Positions 16,778 to 26,741 of a stretch of DNA of 64,000 nucleotides are shown here, one piece after another. The number at the start of each line of letters is the position of its first letter. The stretch's first letter is position 1. Below the pieces are notes generated by a model. The model was not told the DNA's origin, ran no database searches, and worked only from the letters and a program-made list of their open reading frames with translations. The position numbers and the translations under genes are program-made. Source of the stretch: Paenibacillus sp. FSL R7-0273 (GTDB taxonomy: Bacteria; Bacillota; Bacilli; Paenibacillales; Paenibacillaceae); NCBI RefSeq assembly GCF_000758625.1, contig NZ_CP009283.1, positions 4,289,501 through 4,353,500 on the forward strand, in the 5' to 3' direction.

Positions 16778-17744
16778 AGGATAAAAGCATATTTCGTATA
16801 TATTGCTGCAGCTCCGCACGTAATTCACGGGGCTCCAGCAGCTCGCACTCCTTGCCGAAGCTTAGAATGAACTTTAGCAGGCCCTCCTCATTCGGAAAAG
16901 TATCCGAAACAAGATAAAAGCCATCTTCCCTCCGGCTAATCTTTTCCTTCTGAAAATACTCAGTAAGCTGTACGCCAATCCGCGAAGTGAATCTCAACAC
17001 AACCTGTATGTCCCGCTGTGAGTAGCTCTGCTCAATGACCTCGGCAATCCGGTCTGCTGCCAGCTCTCTTTTCTCAAAAGCCGGCCCCTGCTCCAGCTGC
17101 TTAATCCGCACAAGCTTGAATCTGCGGTAGTCCCTTCTGACCCGGCAAAAGCCTGTCACATACCAATGGCCGTGGCGAAAGTCAATCGAGCTTGGCTCTA
17201 CCGTCCGCTCCAGGTATTCCATATCCCTGTTGATATATTTGAACACGAGCAGCCTGTTATCCGTAATGGCCCTGCTTATGATTCCAAGGTATTCTTTAAT
17301 TTCCTGCTCCATGCTGAAATGGGACAGATCCAGAGTCAGTTTGTCCTTATCGGGCCCCGGCTTATAGGTATGCTCAACCTTCAGCATAATGTCATTAAAG
17401 GCTTCGTTCCTGCCGAATAAGCCGTGTAAATTCTTCATTACCGTTACAAACGTATGCGCTTCATCCCGGTTTAAAAAGAGGCTACTTATATTATAGCTGT
17501 CCATAATATAGTATCCTCCGCCCTTGCCGCTGGACGCTGCAACCGGTATGCCGGCTTCGCTTATTTTTTCGATATCCCGGTAGATTGTCCGCAAGGATAC
17601 TTCAAAATGCTCGGCAAGCTCCTTGCCCGTTACCGTACCTTTACCGGAGATGATCAGCAGCATGGAGAGTAATCGATCGACTCGCATGATTGTGTGTGAC
17701 GCTAAAGTAACGTCTTCCTCCTCTGGGTGAAGTAAGTGAATCAT
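16767..17744 (-). CDS. YafY-type HTH/WYL transcriptional regulator
   Basis: A 325-residue regulator. The N-terminal winged HTH reads VTGKELAEHFEVSLRTIYRDIEKISEAGIP, then a WYL domain (HWYVTGFCRVRRDYRRFKLVRI) and a WCX C-terminus. The first ATG overlaps the FtsX permease stop (ATGA), suggesting coupling; M20 (17687) is the conventional family start. It ends the VanZ/ABC operon and may autoregulate it. Confidence 0.88.
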   Translation of the reverse strand: MIHLLHPEEEDVTLASHTIMRVDRLLSMLLIISGKGTVTGKELAEHFEVSLRTIYRDIEKISEAGIPVAASSGKGGGYYIMDSYNISSLFLNRDEAHTFVTVMKNLHGLFGRNEAFNDIMLKVEHTYKPGPDKDKLTLDLSHFSMEQEIKEYLGIISRAITDNRLLVFKYINRDMEYLERTVEPSSIDFRHGHWYVTGFCRVRRDYRRFKLVRIKQLEQGPAFEKRELAADRIAEVIEQSYSQRDIQVVLRFTSRIGVQLTEYFQKEKISRREDGFYLVSDTFPNEEGLLKFILSFGKECELLEPRELRAELQQYIRNMLLSYND

Positions 17745-20332
17745 ATATTCTCTTGCTTTAATGCATCAATAATATTCTCCTTTTTTACTTTAGCGCCGGA
17801 ATAAGCAACCGCAGAGCTGACAATGACAAATACGCCCACAATGACAGACAGAATGCTCATCCAGGGCAGGGTGAACCCATAGCTGAATTTGTTCGAAAAT
17901 GCTTTGTAGATCAGAACCATCACGGCGAAACTGACAGGAAGCCCATACAAGAGCGACTTGACCCCATAAAATACACTCTCATAGTTCAACATTCTTGCAA
18001 ACCCCTTTGGCGTAGCGCCTACGGATTTCAGCATCGCGAATTCCCGTTTGCGAAGAGCCAGCCCTGTCGAGATCGTATTAAAGATGTTCGCAACGGAAAT
18101 CGCAGTGATTAATACGATAAAACCGTAAGCAAAGACGTTCATCAGCAGAATTTGTTGTTCTTCGCTTTTTCTGGATTGATATACATTGTAGACATTCAGA
18201 TTGGTCTCATTCATCTCTTCAATTTCCTGCTGCGTTTTCACCGGTTCCGTGCTTTTCAAATGGAGGTACATCGAAGCGTTAGCCAGCTCTTCGTTGTCTG
18301 CCAGCCGATTCATGACGCGTTCCGACACAATCATATTTAACCCGCCTACGCCTACCGGGCTCATCCCCATCGGTGCCTTATCCGTCAATGCGGCAAATAT
18401 CACTTTATTTGCCTTCGTTTCTTCCCCACCCTCTTTAATAAAACTCGTTAGCTCGATATGTTGGCCGATATTCGCATATATGGACTTCGTCTGAATATAT
18501 TTCCCCGTATCCATATCTTTGTAATGAATCGTATCCATCACGATTGCGGCGGGATGCTCCAGATCCGTAAGCTGTTCGTAATCTGCGCCTACCGCTCTGG
18601 CATAGGCTTGCAGGCTCGAATCATTCAGTGCATGGAGTTTAATGTCGTAAGGGTATTTCCCGTCTTGCAGCATACTCTTATCCTGCTTAATCTTCTCTTG
18701 CAACACGTCGGCGATGCTTGCCGCATCGATCCAAGCGTTCCCGAGTAACTCATGAATGACGTTGTATTCCGTGATGCCATCCAGAGATACAAGCGATTGC
18801 ATCAACCGATCATCCAGTCCTTTTCCATTACTGGACGACACTTCAATATCGTAATCGATGCCTTCCTGCGACAATGCCAGAGATTGTGTCAGGCCAGCCG
18901 TGAAAAACGATATCGTCAAAAACAAAACGATGCTGATGACAAGCGAAAAAAGAATAACATGATGTCTTCGTTTGTTCCTTTTTAAGTTTTTCAGCCCGAT
19001 TTCTGCTTCAATTCCGAAGAGCTTACGAATGATCTCGGGCGTCTTCACTGCTTTGGCCGTAAGCTTAACATCAGTGGTTTGGCGAATCGCGTCCATGGGA
19101 GATACCCGGGATGCTTTAACCGCCGGGAGATACGTCGAAATGAAAATCGTCAGCATCGAAACAAGACTAGTAATCAAGAGCAATAGCGGCGTGACGATAA
19201 GCCTCAGCTTTTCACTAGTCCATAATGCCCCTTCAATCATTGAGTTCATGAACGAAAAGGTGATTCCGATTCCGGCAAGACCGCATAAGATGCCAATAGG
19301 AATGCTGATCAAACCAATGACGATACCTTCAAAAAATACGGAATTTCGCTTCTGCCTTTTCGTCGCCCCCACGCTCGCGAGCATCCCTAAATGGCGGGAA
19401 CGCTCCGAGACGGATATCGCAAAAGCGTTATAGATGAGCCCAACCGAGCCAATTATAATGGCCCCCATAATGATTGCCGATAATGAGAACATCATGCTGG
19501 ATGAGGCTCCGCTGCTGGACAAGCCATAATAATGAAGCAAATCGTTATTATATTGGACAGTGTCAATTTGGTTTTTCTCAGCCAGCTTCTCCGCATGTGC
19601 GAACAAGAACGGATTGACCTGCTGCAAGACCACCGACGCATCGACCCGATCATCCCCCCCGAGGATATGATCATCGACATAGCTAATGACCGTATAACCC
19701 GGGGCCCAGGCCGTTTCCGACACCGGACGTTTAATGAAGCCTACCACCGTATAATCCCTAATTATGCTATGCTGTAATGTCTCGGTCAATGTGCCGTCTT
19801 CCCTGCGCAGCGGATCCGTCTGATCCAGGGGATGATCGCCCCCTGGTTCGAATCGGTCGCCGACACGAAGCGTTAGACGGTCGCCGATTTCGTATTTCAC
19901 TTTGCCATTTGCTGCAATAGACTCGGAGATCACAACCTCCTTGTCCGTATGAGGAAGACGTCCCTTGCTTATTTCAACTTGAAATTGTGCGAACCCTTGC
20001 ACATCATATTCCTTGATGAACAAGTACGGCTTATTGGAATTTTGTCCCCCTTCTAATGGGGCATACCCAAGGTCTCTTGTGATTGCAGCCGTTTTGGTTG
20101 CATCATCGCCCTGTATAGCCGCAAGCTGTTCTTTGGTTATATCTTGATACTGAATATGCCACTCCCCTGTATCTGCGATCGTTTGTCTGATCATTAAATC
20201 CGCAAAGGAAAAAATAAGCGTAATGACAGCGGTCATCATGGATACCGAAATAATCACGCCAACAATAGTCACAAGTGTTCGTCTCTTGTTCTGCTTCAGA
20301 TGCCGGATGGTTAAGGTATTGACAATATTCAT
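17741..20332 (-). CDS. ABC transporter permease with two FtsX modules
   Basis: An 863-residue permease. The first membrane segment follows RHLKQNKRRTLVTIVGVIISVSMM, then a ~220-residue outer domain, then three membrane segments with the FtsX signature (SERSRHLGMLASVGATKRQ). The pattern repeats from about residue 440 with a second outer domain. This two-domain layout differs from the 10-segment BceB type. It starts 4 nt inside the ATPase gene (ATGA) after GAGGTGAT. It probably removes antimicrobial peptides or exports a lipid or peptide. Confidence 0.9.
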   Translation of the reverse strand: MNIVNTLTIRHLKQNKRRTLVTIVGVIISVSMMTAVITLIFSFADLMIRQTIADTGEWHIQYQDITKEQLAAIQGDDATKTAAITRDLGYAPLEGGQNSNKPYLFIKEYDVQGFAQFQVEISKGRLPHTDKEVVISESIAANGKVKYEIGDRLTLRVGDRFEPGGDHPLDQTDPLRREDGTLTETLQHSIIRDYTVVGFIKRPVSETAWAPGYTVISYVDDHILGGDDRVDASVVLQQVNPFLFAHAEKLAEKNQIDTVQYNNDLLHYYGLSSSGASSSMMFSLSAIIMGAIIIGSVGLIYNAFAISVSERSRHLGMLASVGATKRQKRNSVFFEGIVIGLISIPIGILCGLAGIGITFSFMNSMIEGALWTSEKLRLIVTPLLLLITSLVSMLTIFISTYLPAVKASRVSPMDAIRQTTDVKLTAKAVKTPEIIRKLFGIEAEIGLKNLKRNKRRHHVILFSLVISIVLFLTISFFTAGLTQSLALSQEGIDYDIEVSSSNGKGLDDRLMQSLVSLDGITEYNVIHELLGNAWIDAASIADVLQEKIKQDKSMLQDGKYPYDIKLHALNDSSLQAYARAVGADYEQLTDLEHPAAIVMDTIHYKDMDTGKYIQTKSIYANIGQHIELTSFIKEGGEETKANKVIFAALTDKAPMGMSPVGVGGLNMIVSERVMNRLADNEELANASMYLHLKSTEPVKTQQEIEEMNETNLNVYNVYQSRKSEEQQILLMNVFAYGFIVLITAISVANIFNTISTGLALRKREFAMLKSVGATPKGFARMLNYESVFYGVKSLLYGLPVSFAVMVLIYKAFSNKFSYGFTLPWMSILSVIVGVFVIVSSAVAYSGAKVKKENIIDALKQENI

Positions 20333-21012
20333 CGCCTTATCACCTCGTCTTTGGCAATCCTCCCATCTTCAATCGAAATGATTCTGTCGGCTTGCAGGGC
20401 AATCCGTTCGTCATGCGTGATTACGATCAGTGTCTGATGATAGGTCTTATTCAGCATTTTCAATAAATCGACGATCTCGCTGCTATTTCTGCTGTCCAGA
20501 TTCCCGGTGGGTTCGTCAGCCAGCATGATCGCAGGATTGCCGATGATCGCCCTGCCAATCGAGACACGCTGCTGCTGTCCGCCGGATAGCTGATTCGGCA
20601 GATGGTTTAATCGATGCTGCAAATTCAACGTATTCACAAGATCAGCCAATTGCTTTTGATCTACCTTTTGTTGATCCAGCAAGAGCGGCAGCGTAATATT
20701 CTCTTCCACCGTCAGGACGGGAATCAGATTGAAAAACTGGTAGATCAGCCCGATTTGCCTGCGCCTGAAGATGGCCAGCTGCGTTTCGTTCAAGGTATAC
20801 ATATCCGTATCCTGAACATACACTTTCCCGCCGGTCGGTCGATCCACACCGCCCAGCATATGAAGGAGTGTCGATTTTCCCGAACCGGAAGGTCCGATAA
20901 TTGCGACGAATTCACCTTTTTGGACCGAAAAGGAAACATCATCAAGCGCCTTCACCGCCGATTCGCCTGTGCCGTATATTTTAGACAAATTTTCAATTGT
21001 TAAAATCTCCAT
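20329..21012 (-). CDS. ABC transporter ATP-binding protein (MacB/BceA type)
   Basis: A 227-residue ATPase. Walker A is GPSGSGKST, the signature LSGGQQQR, Walker B IMLADEPTGNLD, and the switch VITHDERI. The in-frame ATG at 21018 abuts GGGGGG, so the ATG at 21012, 7 nt from it, is the better start. It pairs with the large FtsX permease. Confidence 0.93.
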   Translation of the reverse strand: MEILTIENLSKIYGTGESAVKALDDVSFSVQKGEFVAIIGPSGSGKSTLLHMLGGVDRPTGGKVYVQDTDMYTLNETQLAIFRRRQIGLIYQFFNLIPVLTVEENITLPLLLDQQKVDQKQLADLVNTLNLQHRLNHLPNQLSGGQQQRVSIGRAIIGNPAIMLADEPTGNLDSRNSSEIVDLLKMLNKTYHQTLIVITHDERIALQADRIISIEDGRIAKDEVIRR

Positions 21013-21036
21013 TCTCATCCCCCCTTCCCTAGATGC

Positions 21037-21975
21037 TCAATTCCAGGTATATACCATCTCTCTATATCCAACATCCCAAAGGGTTTCATTTCCCTCAATG
21101 GTTATCTTAAGCTCCTTAGCACGGGTGATATAAAGGATCCTCATATCCGGCTCATGGAGCTGATCTTCTGCAGATACAGACAGGAGCTCTTGCCCGTCAA
21201 CGGTAACCTTAATGCTGCCCTGAAAATCCTTATGATCAGGAATTCCATAATTCAAGCTAAGATACAGCTCTCCCTTATTGCCTAACGAATACGTATAGGT
21301 TTCCTTCTTTTTACCGTTGGTGTCATACACATTATATTCGGGTTTCACGTCTTGACCGCCAATCTTAAGACGGTCCTGTCTGGTTCCCGTTAATGGATTT
21401 CCGGTACTATCCTTCCATTCGTTTATCGCTACAAAAGGGCCCACCTCTTTGGTGAGCACTTGATCCACTATTCCGAAGACCCCCCACACGCCGAGCATTA
21501 AGGCAGCACTGGCAATTCCCGTAGCAGCGATATTTCTCCAGTAATTTTTTGTACGAAAGCCAATCTTGTACGCCCCGAATCCTATAGCAGCGCCCAATGA
21601 GTTCTGTATGACGTCGTTCGTGTCAAAGCTGCCGAGGAATGTTAGTGCCTGGATGGTCTCCACCACAAGAATGGACAGGATAAACCCTGTCATGAAGCGA
21701 ACAAAGCTGGTGCGGTATAACAACGGAAGCAGTATGCCAAAAGGTATGAAGGCTGCAAAGTTTCCAATACCCACCAAGTCCATCAGTGTCGGATGCTGAA
21801 GATCGGAAAGACCCGGCACCCTAAAAAAACTGTCCGGCAAAAAAATAAAGGTATACTGACTGATTTGATCCACCTTATCCGCTCTGCCAAAAGCAAAAAG
21901 CATAAAATAAAGAATAATCAGGGTGTAGCCTATGGTGATAATAAAAGTAATCTTGCGTTGCTGCTTCACTTGCAT
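21037..21975 (-). CDS. VanZ-family membrane protein
   Basis: A 312-residue protein. Its N-terminal half has four to five membrane segments with VanZ-like loops (GNFAAFIPFGILLPLLY, ETIQALTFLGSFDTNDVIQNSLGAAIGF). The C-terminal ~130 residues after one more membrane segment form an outer domain absent from short VanZ proteins. VanZ homologues give low-level teicoplanin or lipoglycopeptide resistance. GGAGG lies 7 nt before the ATG at 21975. It sits between the two-component system and the ABC transporter. Confidence 0.85.
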   Translation of the reverse strand: MQVKQQRKITFIITIGYTLIILYFMLFAFGRADKVDQISQYTFIFLPDSFFRVPGLSDLQHPTLMDLVGIGNFAAFIPFGILLPLLYRTSFVRFMTGFILSILVVETIQALTFLGSFDTNDVIQNSLGAAIGFGAYKIGFRTKNYWRNIAATGIASAALMLGVWGVFGIVDQVLTKEVGPFVAINEWKDSTGNPLTGTRQDRLKIGGQDVKPEYNVYDTNGKKKETYTYSLGNKGELYLSLNYGIPDHKDFQGSIKVTVDGQELLSVSAEDQLHEPDMRILYITRAKELKITIEGNETLWDVGYREMVYTWN

Positions 21976-22008
21976 GGTTGTACCTCCATCGTTCATCTGA
22001 TGAATATC

Positions 22009-22063
22009 ATTTTATCTGTCCAAAATGACTTTACAGTGACGTTGGAGGTGACAATTCAGTCAC
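22009..22063 (-). promoter_or_regulatory. Putative response-regulator box and promoter for vanZ-ABC
   Basis: In the 101-bp gap the motif GTGAC occurs at 22036-22040 and 22048-22052, with its complement GTCAC at 22059-22063. The inner pair forms GTGAC-N6-GTCAC. On the minus strand a -10 TAAAAT lies at 22014-22009 with a poor -35, as at promoters needing a bound activator. Confidence 0.5.
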
Positions 22064-22076
22064 TTAAGGAGTGCTT

Positions 22077-23078
22077 TTAAATCACATGCTTATAAAATTT
22101 GATCCGAAACTGTGTACCCGTCCCGCTGTCGCTCGTTACATCAATTACGCCGTTCTGGCTTGCAATGATGCTGTGAGCCATCGCAAGCCCTATACCAATG
22201 CTTCCTTCATTAGCATTCTTTCCTTTATAAAAGCGTTTGAAAATATAAGGCAAATCCTCTCTCGGAATGCCCTCTCCGTTATCAGCAATAACAATTTCTG
22301 TAAATAGCACGTTGTCGGAAAATGTGATGGTAATCGCACCGCCTTCAGGTGTATGCTCCACTCCATTTTTTAAAATATTGATAACCGCTTCAGCAGTCCA
22401 ACGGAAATCGCCTGTAAATGAGACGTTGTCATCCCCCGTGACGGAAACGGTCTGTCCCTTAATATCCATCGGAATCATAACCGGCTCCAGTGCCTTTTGG
22501 ATAAGGGTTTTAATGTGTATTCGATCTTTTTTGAACGGGATGGTTCCCGCTTCCATTTTCGCTAGCTTTAATAAGGATGAAACAAGCCAATCGATCCGTT
22601 CAAGCTGAATGCGAATATGATGGGTGAACTCCGCTCTTTTGAGTGGAGGCAGGTCAGGCGCGCTTAACAGATCTGCCATGACTGTCATAGAGGTGATCGG
22701 TGTTTTGAGCTGGTGTGAAATATCGGAGATGGCATCGGTCAGCTGAAGTTTATCCCGCTGCAATAGCGACCGGTGCTCGGAGAGCATGCGTGTCACCTTG
22801 TAAATATCATTCTTTAAGATGCTAAGCTCACCTTCCTGATTATCGCGAGGGTCAAGGGAGTCCCGGCCGCTGCTAATCTCCCGCAAATAGACGGACAGCT
22901 TCTCTAGCTCGTAATATCTCCGTTTTGTGAATAATAAAGCTGTGCCGGTAAGCAGTACGGATACAATAATAACGAGGGCTGCGGCGGCGGACGAAATGAA
23001 GGCAGCAATGACGATCGCCGATAAGCTGATCGAGCCCATGACGAGTAATAATATTTGATTTTCCCGATTGCGCAGCAT
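22077..23078 (-). CDS. Sensor histidine kinase (intramembrane-sensing type)
   Basis: A 333-residue kinase. Two N-terminal membrane helices are joined by only a few residues, so there is no external sensor domain, as in BceS-type kinases that read transporter flux. The phosphoacceptor H is in SDISHQLKTP; the N box is NILKNGVEHTPEGG, with G boxes DNGEGIP and GSIGIGLAM. It starts directly after the regulator's stop. The neighbouring ABC transporter may be its co-sensor. Confidence 0.92.
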   Translation of the reverse strand: MLRNRENQILLLVMGSISLSAIVIAAFISSAAAALVIIVSVLLTGTALLFTKRRYYELEKLSVYLREISSGRDSLDPRDNQEGELSILKNDIYKVTRMLSEHRSLLQRDKLQLTDAISDISHQLKTPITSMTVMADLLSAPDLPPLKRAEFTHHIRIQLERIDWLVSSLLKLAKMEAGTIPFKKDRIHIKTLIQKALEPVMIPMDIKGQTVSVTGDDNVSFTGDFRWTAEAVINILKNGVEHTPEGGAITITFSDNVLFTEIVIADNGEGIPREDLPYIFKRFYKGKNANEGSIGIGLAMAHSIIASQNGVIDVTSDSGTGTQFRIKFYKHVI

Positions 23079-23762
23079 CTATTCACCAACCTTATAGCCT
23101 AAACCGCGTACCGTTTTGATCAGAGCCGGCTGCTCCGGATTATCCTCCAGCTTTTCCCTTAGCCTTTTGATATAGACCGTTAACGTATTGTCATTAACGA
23201 AGTCGCCGGCCACGTCCCAGATTTGCTCCAGGAGCTGATTTCTGCTGAGGACCTGTCCAACGTGGTTCCCAAAGATCAGCAATAAGCGGTATTCCAAGGC
23301 GGTTAGCGAAATTTCGGCACCATTTTTATATACTTTGCCTTCCAGCGTATGGATGCGCACATTGTCAATGTCGATGACCGCTCCGGCGTGGGACAGCTTC
23401 TGGTATCTCCGCAGGACGGACTTGATCCGGGAGAGAAGCTCGCGAACCCGAAAAGGTTTGGTAATGTAATCATCGGCTCCCATATCGAGTCCCATCACGA
23501 CGTTGACCTCATCATCAATCACCGTTAAGAAAATGACCGGAATATCCCGTCGTTCCTTCACCTGCTTGCATAATTCATAGCCTGTTCCGTCTGGAAGCTG
23601 TAAATCGAACAGGCATAAAGTGAACTGATCGATGTCCTCGGCGAGCACCTTTCGGGCTGATGCGGCATCATGGCAGAGAACGGTCCAATAACCCTCTTGC
23701 TGCAGCGAATATTCCAGTCCCGACGCGATCGTCTTATCATCTTCAACTAATAATATTTTCAT
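23079..23762 (-). CDS. OmpR-family response regulator
   Basis: A 227-residue regulator. The receiver domain has the acidic pocket EDD (residues 7-9), phosphoacceptor D53 (CLFDLQLPDG) and the lysine of DDYITKPF. The C-terminal winged helix is typical (SLTALEYRLLLIFGNHVGQVLSRNQLLEQIW, TVRGLGYKVG). It is co-transcribed with the kinase and probably activates the vanZ-ABC promoter near 22009-22063. Confidence 0.93.
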   Translation of the reverse strand: MKILLVEDDKTIASGLEYSLQQEGYWTVLCHDAASARKVLAEDIDQFTLCLFDLQLPDGTGYELCKQVKERRDIPVIFLTVIDDEVNVVMGLDMGADDYITKPFRVRELLSRIKSVLRRYQKLSHAGAVIDIDNVRIHTLEGKVYKNGAEISLTALEYRLLLIFGNHVGQVLSRNQLLEQIWDVAGDFVNDNTLTVYIKRLREKLEDNPEQPALIKTVRGLGYKVGE

Positions 23763-23847
23763 CTGAAGGTCATCCTTATGATTATTTTGATTTTAGAAAA
23801 TTTAATGAATTCAACGAATAGCATATACCATGATCTTACAACACACA

Positions 23848-23871
23848 AAGACCCCTTGCGTAAGGGGTCTT
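23848..23871. terminator. Terminator between the U32 gene and the two-component system
   Basis: AAGACCCCTT-GCGT-AAGGGGTCTT, perfect 10-bp arms. It lies 32 bp beyond the stop of the U32 gene and upstream of the response regulator. Confidence 0.75.
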
Positions 23872-23902
23872 CAATTTTTGAATTTGAACAGAACCAGGCA
23901 AC

Positions 23903-26146
23903 CTACACAATCTCTTTATTAAAATGTCCTCGGGTGTCTGTTTCCTGATTAAAGACAGCATTATTCATGGAGCCATTTAATTTGCCTGAGGCCATATTAA
24001 TCACTTTCACAACCTGCTCTTTAGATTCAACTGTGAAGTTTAATCTGAGCGCCTCGATTCCTTTGATGTCTGGCAGCTCATCTAAAAGATTAAGCGTCTT
24101 CCCGTTAAGAATAGTCGTTGTACAATCCTCATGGGAAAGGATAGGGAACGTTCCGTGTTCATCTTTTAGCTCATAGCTCTTCGTTTTACAGATTCTGCAT
24201 TGATTCATTTTTTTCATCGGACAATATTTCGTAAACATCAAAGGAGCCCTGCCGTATACAATCATTTCCAGTGCAGGATAGCCATCATTTTCTTCATAAT
24301 AGGCATTCATTAAATCATCAATTTGGCTCTTATTCAATTCATGAGATAAAGTAACCCGTTTTGCACCTAATTTATACAATTCATAGCAGCTGGTAGCATT
24401 AATAACGTTTAAAGAATAGTCCGTAACAAACGGATTTGTTGCTCTGTAGTGATAAATACCGCCATATCCTCCGATTAGCAGCTGCCCTTCTTTGTCCTTA
24501 TAATCATTCTCATTTCTTCTAACTACATTTTCAAAATAGATTTCCTTAATCCCGCAGCTCACGCAAGCATCATACTGCTCCTTATTCGTTACAGAGGCCG
24601 TAAGGTATGGCTTTTCAGGGGCAAAGCTTATTTTTTCTTTTGCTATTAAAGCCTTGGTTCTTTTCTTCCGGCTGTTAAGCTTTAAGTCATATAATCCCTG
24701 CACAATATCTCTTCTTGCTGCATTTAACAGTTTAGCCGGAATAAATGCATTGCATTCCTCAAAATCGACATCATTAAGTTCGAATATTGTATCATTTAAT
24801 CTTGAGAATTGCTTGATTAACTGGTCTTTTGTTGTTGGGTTATTAATGGCTTCGCCTAGTATTTCCTCACTCTCATAAAAATAATGAAAGCCTAAGCCCT
24901 CCGCATCTATGAAAAGCTTTGAACCCGGACTTGCATATACTCTAATATCCAGGTTAAACCGCTTAAATTCTTTTTCCAGTGATGCTTCTAATTCTTTGGT
25001 ATAGAAATAATCCTTCGTTTTATATACTAAATCTCCTGTAGCCAACTTTTCTTTGATTTTGATATAGCAGACATCCTGTGCTTTGCTGATTAATTCGCCA
25101 TTTTTATCGTACAGCTTTGCAACCATTAAATTAACATCTTCATTGTTATGATTTATCCGGATCGTATCGTTTTGATTTAGAGTACGTGTAAGTGTTATTT
25201 CATACCGGTCTTTATCCACCTTGCTGATTGTTCCAATTTCATAACCAAAGTTATTAGGCTTTGAGATGTTTGTAATATTTCTCCTGTCTTCGTTAAACAA
25301 ATATCCTTTAGTAAAGGTTCTATTGAATGTTTTTTTCAAATTTTCCTTATCTTCTTCGGTTACTTTATGATCTAAGGCCCGGCGATATTTGGATACAACA
25401 TTAGCAACATACGTAGGTGCTTTCATTCTGCCTTCTATTTTCAAAGAATCGATTTCTTTTAAATCATCAACGTAATCGATTGTGTTTAAGTCCTTAGTAG
25501 ATAGAATATAGCTTTTCCCTAAAGAGGTATCTGTCGTCTTATCCATTAGCTCATACTCCTTACGGCATGAACCCACACATCTTCCGCGGTTTGCGCACCG
25601 ATTGCCGAGTAATCCTGACATTAGACAGTTCCCGGAATAAGATACACATAAAGCACCGTGAACGAAAATTTCTAAAGGGATTTCAGCTATTCTTTTGATC
25701 TCTTTTACTTTTTCAATCTTAACCTCACGGGACAGAACAACTCTCTTAGCACCAAGTTCTTTAAATAATAAAGTTCCGTCTACATCGTCGATTCCCATTT
25801 GCGTTGAACAATGTGCTTCCATATCAAGAAAGTTTTTGACGATGTAATCAAAAGCAGTCAGGTCCTGGACGATAACGCCATCCACACCGATTTCATTTAA
25901 TTCGCGTATCTGCGCCTTCATCTCTTCAACTTCGTTTTCGAAAACGATGGTATTCATGGCAACATAGATTTTAACGTCCCTCAGGTGCGCATAAGTAACA
26001 GCCTCTTTTAACGATTCAACATCAAAATTAGAAGAGTATGCGCGTGCACCAAATTTTTGCATTCCTAAGTATATTGCATCACAACCGTTAGATATTGCAG
26101 CTTTTAAAGCTTCCATATTTCCTGCTGGAGCTAATAATTCAGTCAT
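23903..26146 (-). CDS. U32 family 'peptidase' (RlhA/TrhP-like RNA hydroxylation family)
   Basis: A 747-residue long-form U32 protein. The N-terminal TIM-barrel part starts MTELLAPAGNMEALKAAI. The Fe-S cysteines are in CVSYSGNCLMS and NRCANRGRCVGSCRKEY. A second part (residues ~500-740) has another Cys cluster (KYCPMKKMNQCRICK). Family members hydroxylate rRNA or tRNA using prephenate rather than acting as proteases. The coding sequence is clearly AT-rich (19 G+C in 60 nt at 25081-25140), suggesting transfer from a clostridial-like source. Confidence 0.88.
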   Translation of the reverse strand: MTELLAPAGNMEALKAAISNGCDAIYLGMQKFGARAYSSNFDVESLKEAVTYAHLRDVKIYVAMNTIVFENEVEEMKAQIRELNEIGVDGVIVQDLTAFDYIVKNFLDMEAHCSTQMGIDDVDGTLLFKELGAKRVVLSREVKIEKVKEIKRIAEIPLEIFVHGALCVSYSGNCLMSGLLGNRCANRGRCVGSCRKEYELMDKTTDTSLGKSYILSTKDLNTIDYVDDLKEIDSLKIEGRMKAPTYVANVVSKYRRALDHKVTEEDKENLKKTFNRTFTKGYLFNEDRRNITNISKPNNFGYEIGTISKVDKDRYEITLTRTLNQNDTIRINHNNEDVNLMVAKLYDKNGELISKAQDVCYIKIKEKLATGDLVYKTKDYFYTKELEASLEKEFKRFNLDIRVYASPGSKLFIDAEGLGFHYFYESEEILGEAINNPTTKDQLIKQFSRLNDTIFELNDVDFEECNAFIPAKLLNAARRDIVQGLYDLKLNSRKKRTKALIAKEKISFAPEKPYLTASVTNKEQYDACVSCGIKEIYFENVVRRNENDYKDKEGQLLIGGYGGIYHYRATNPFVTDYSLNVINATSCYELYKLGAKRVTLSHELNKSQIDDLMNAYYEENDGYPALEMIVYGRAPLMFTKYCPMKKMNQCRICKTKSYELKDEHGTFPILSHEDCTTTILNGKTLNLLDELPDIKGIEALRLNFTVESKEQVVKVINMASGKLNGSMNNAVFNQETDTRGHFNKEIV

Positions 26147-26317
26147 TTCTTCCTCCGTATGGGATATTTTTTGTTAAGCCTATATAAGTCAAACTCAGCA
26201 CCATTGATCATAAAATAAGATTTACACTTAAGCTACGGCAAAAAGCACAAACCAATGGTTTGCGCTTTTGTTTCTAAAGACCTAATTCGCCCTGAGAGCT
26301 TGCATCATCATTATTCT

Positions 26318-26650
26318 TTATAATAATTCCTTTAGTACATTTTTGGCCACGCGTACCTTCTCATCATTAGCGTCACGAAGCATACTGACGATCTGCTGAA
26401 TATCACTCTCTGCTGCGGTGACCATGAACTCTTCATCCTGATACGCAAACAGCTGAACTAAATTAACTTCAAGCGATTCCGCGATCTTATGTAAATTCAA
26501 TAAAGAAACATTCTTCTCACCACGCTCAATCTGCCCTATGTATGAAAAATGAAATCCGCCTTTCTCCCCAAGTGCTTCCTGCGATAAACCCCGCTCTTTC
26601 CGAAGAGCACGAATCCGGGTTCCGACGAGCTTCAATATTTCCTTATCCAT
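26318..26650 (-). CDS. XRE-family HTH regulator (SinR-like)
   Basis: A 110-residue protein: HTH domain at residues ~10-65 (RIRALRKERGLSQEALGEKGGFHFSYIGQIERG) and a C-terminal helical tail probably used to dimerise. The frame opens at a GTG at 26662, but AGAGGTG places initiation at the ATG at 26650. It faces away from the AT-rich two-gene island and could control it, though nothing in the sequence proves that. Confidence 0.85.
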   Translation of the reverse strand: MDKEILKLVGTRIRALRKERGLSQEALGEKGGFHFSYIGQIERGEKNVSLLNLHKIAESLEVNLVQLFAYQDEEFMVTAAESDIQQIVSMLRDANDEKVRVAKNVLKELL

Positions 26651-26741
26651 CACGGTATTCACCTCTCCATGTCAAAAGTGTAGACAAGTTTGATAAAGGT
26701 AAACACCAAACAATAATTATTATTATTTAATTTAATATTTA

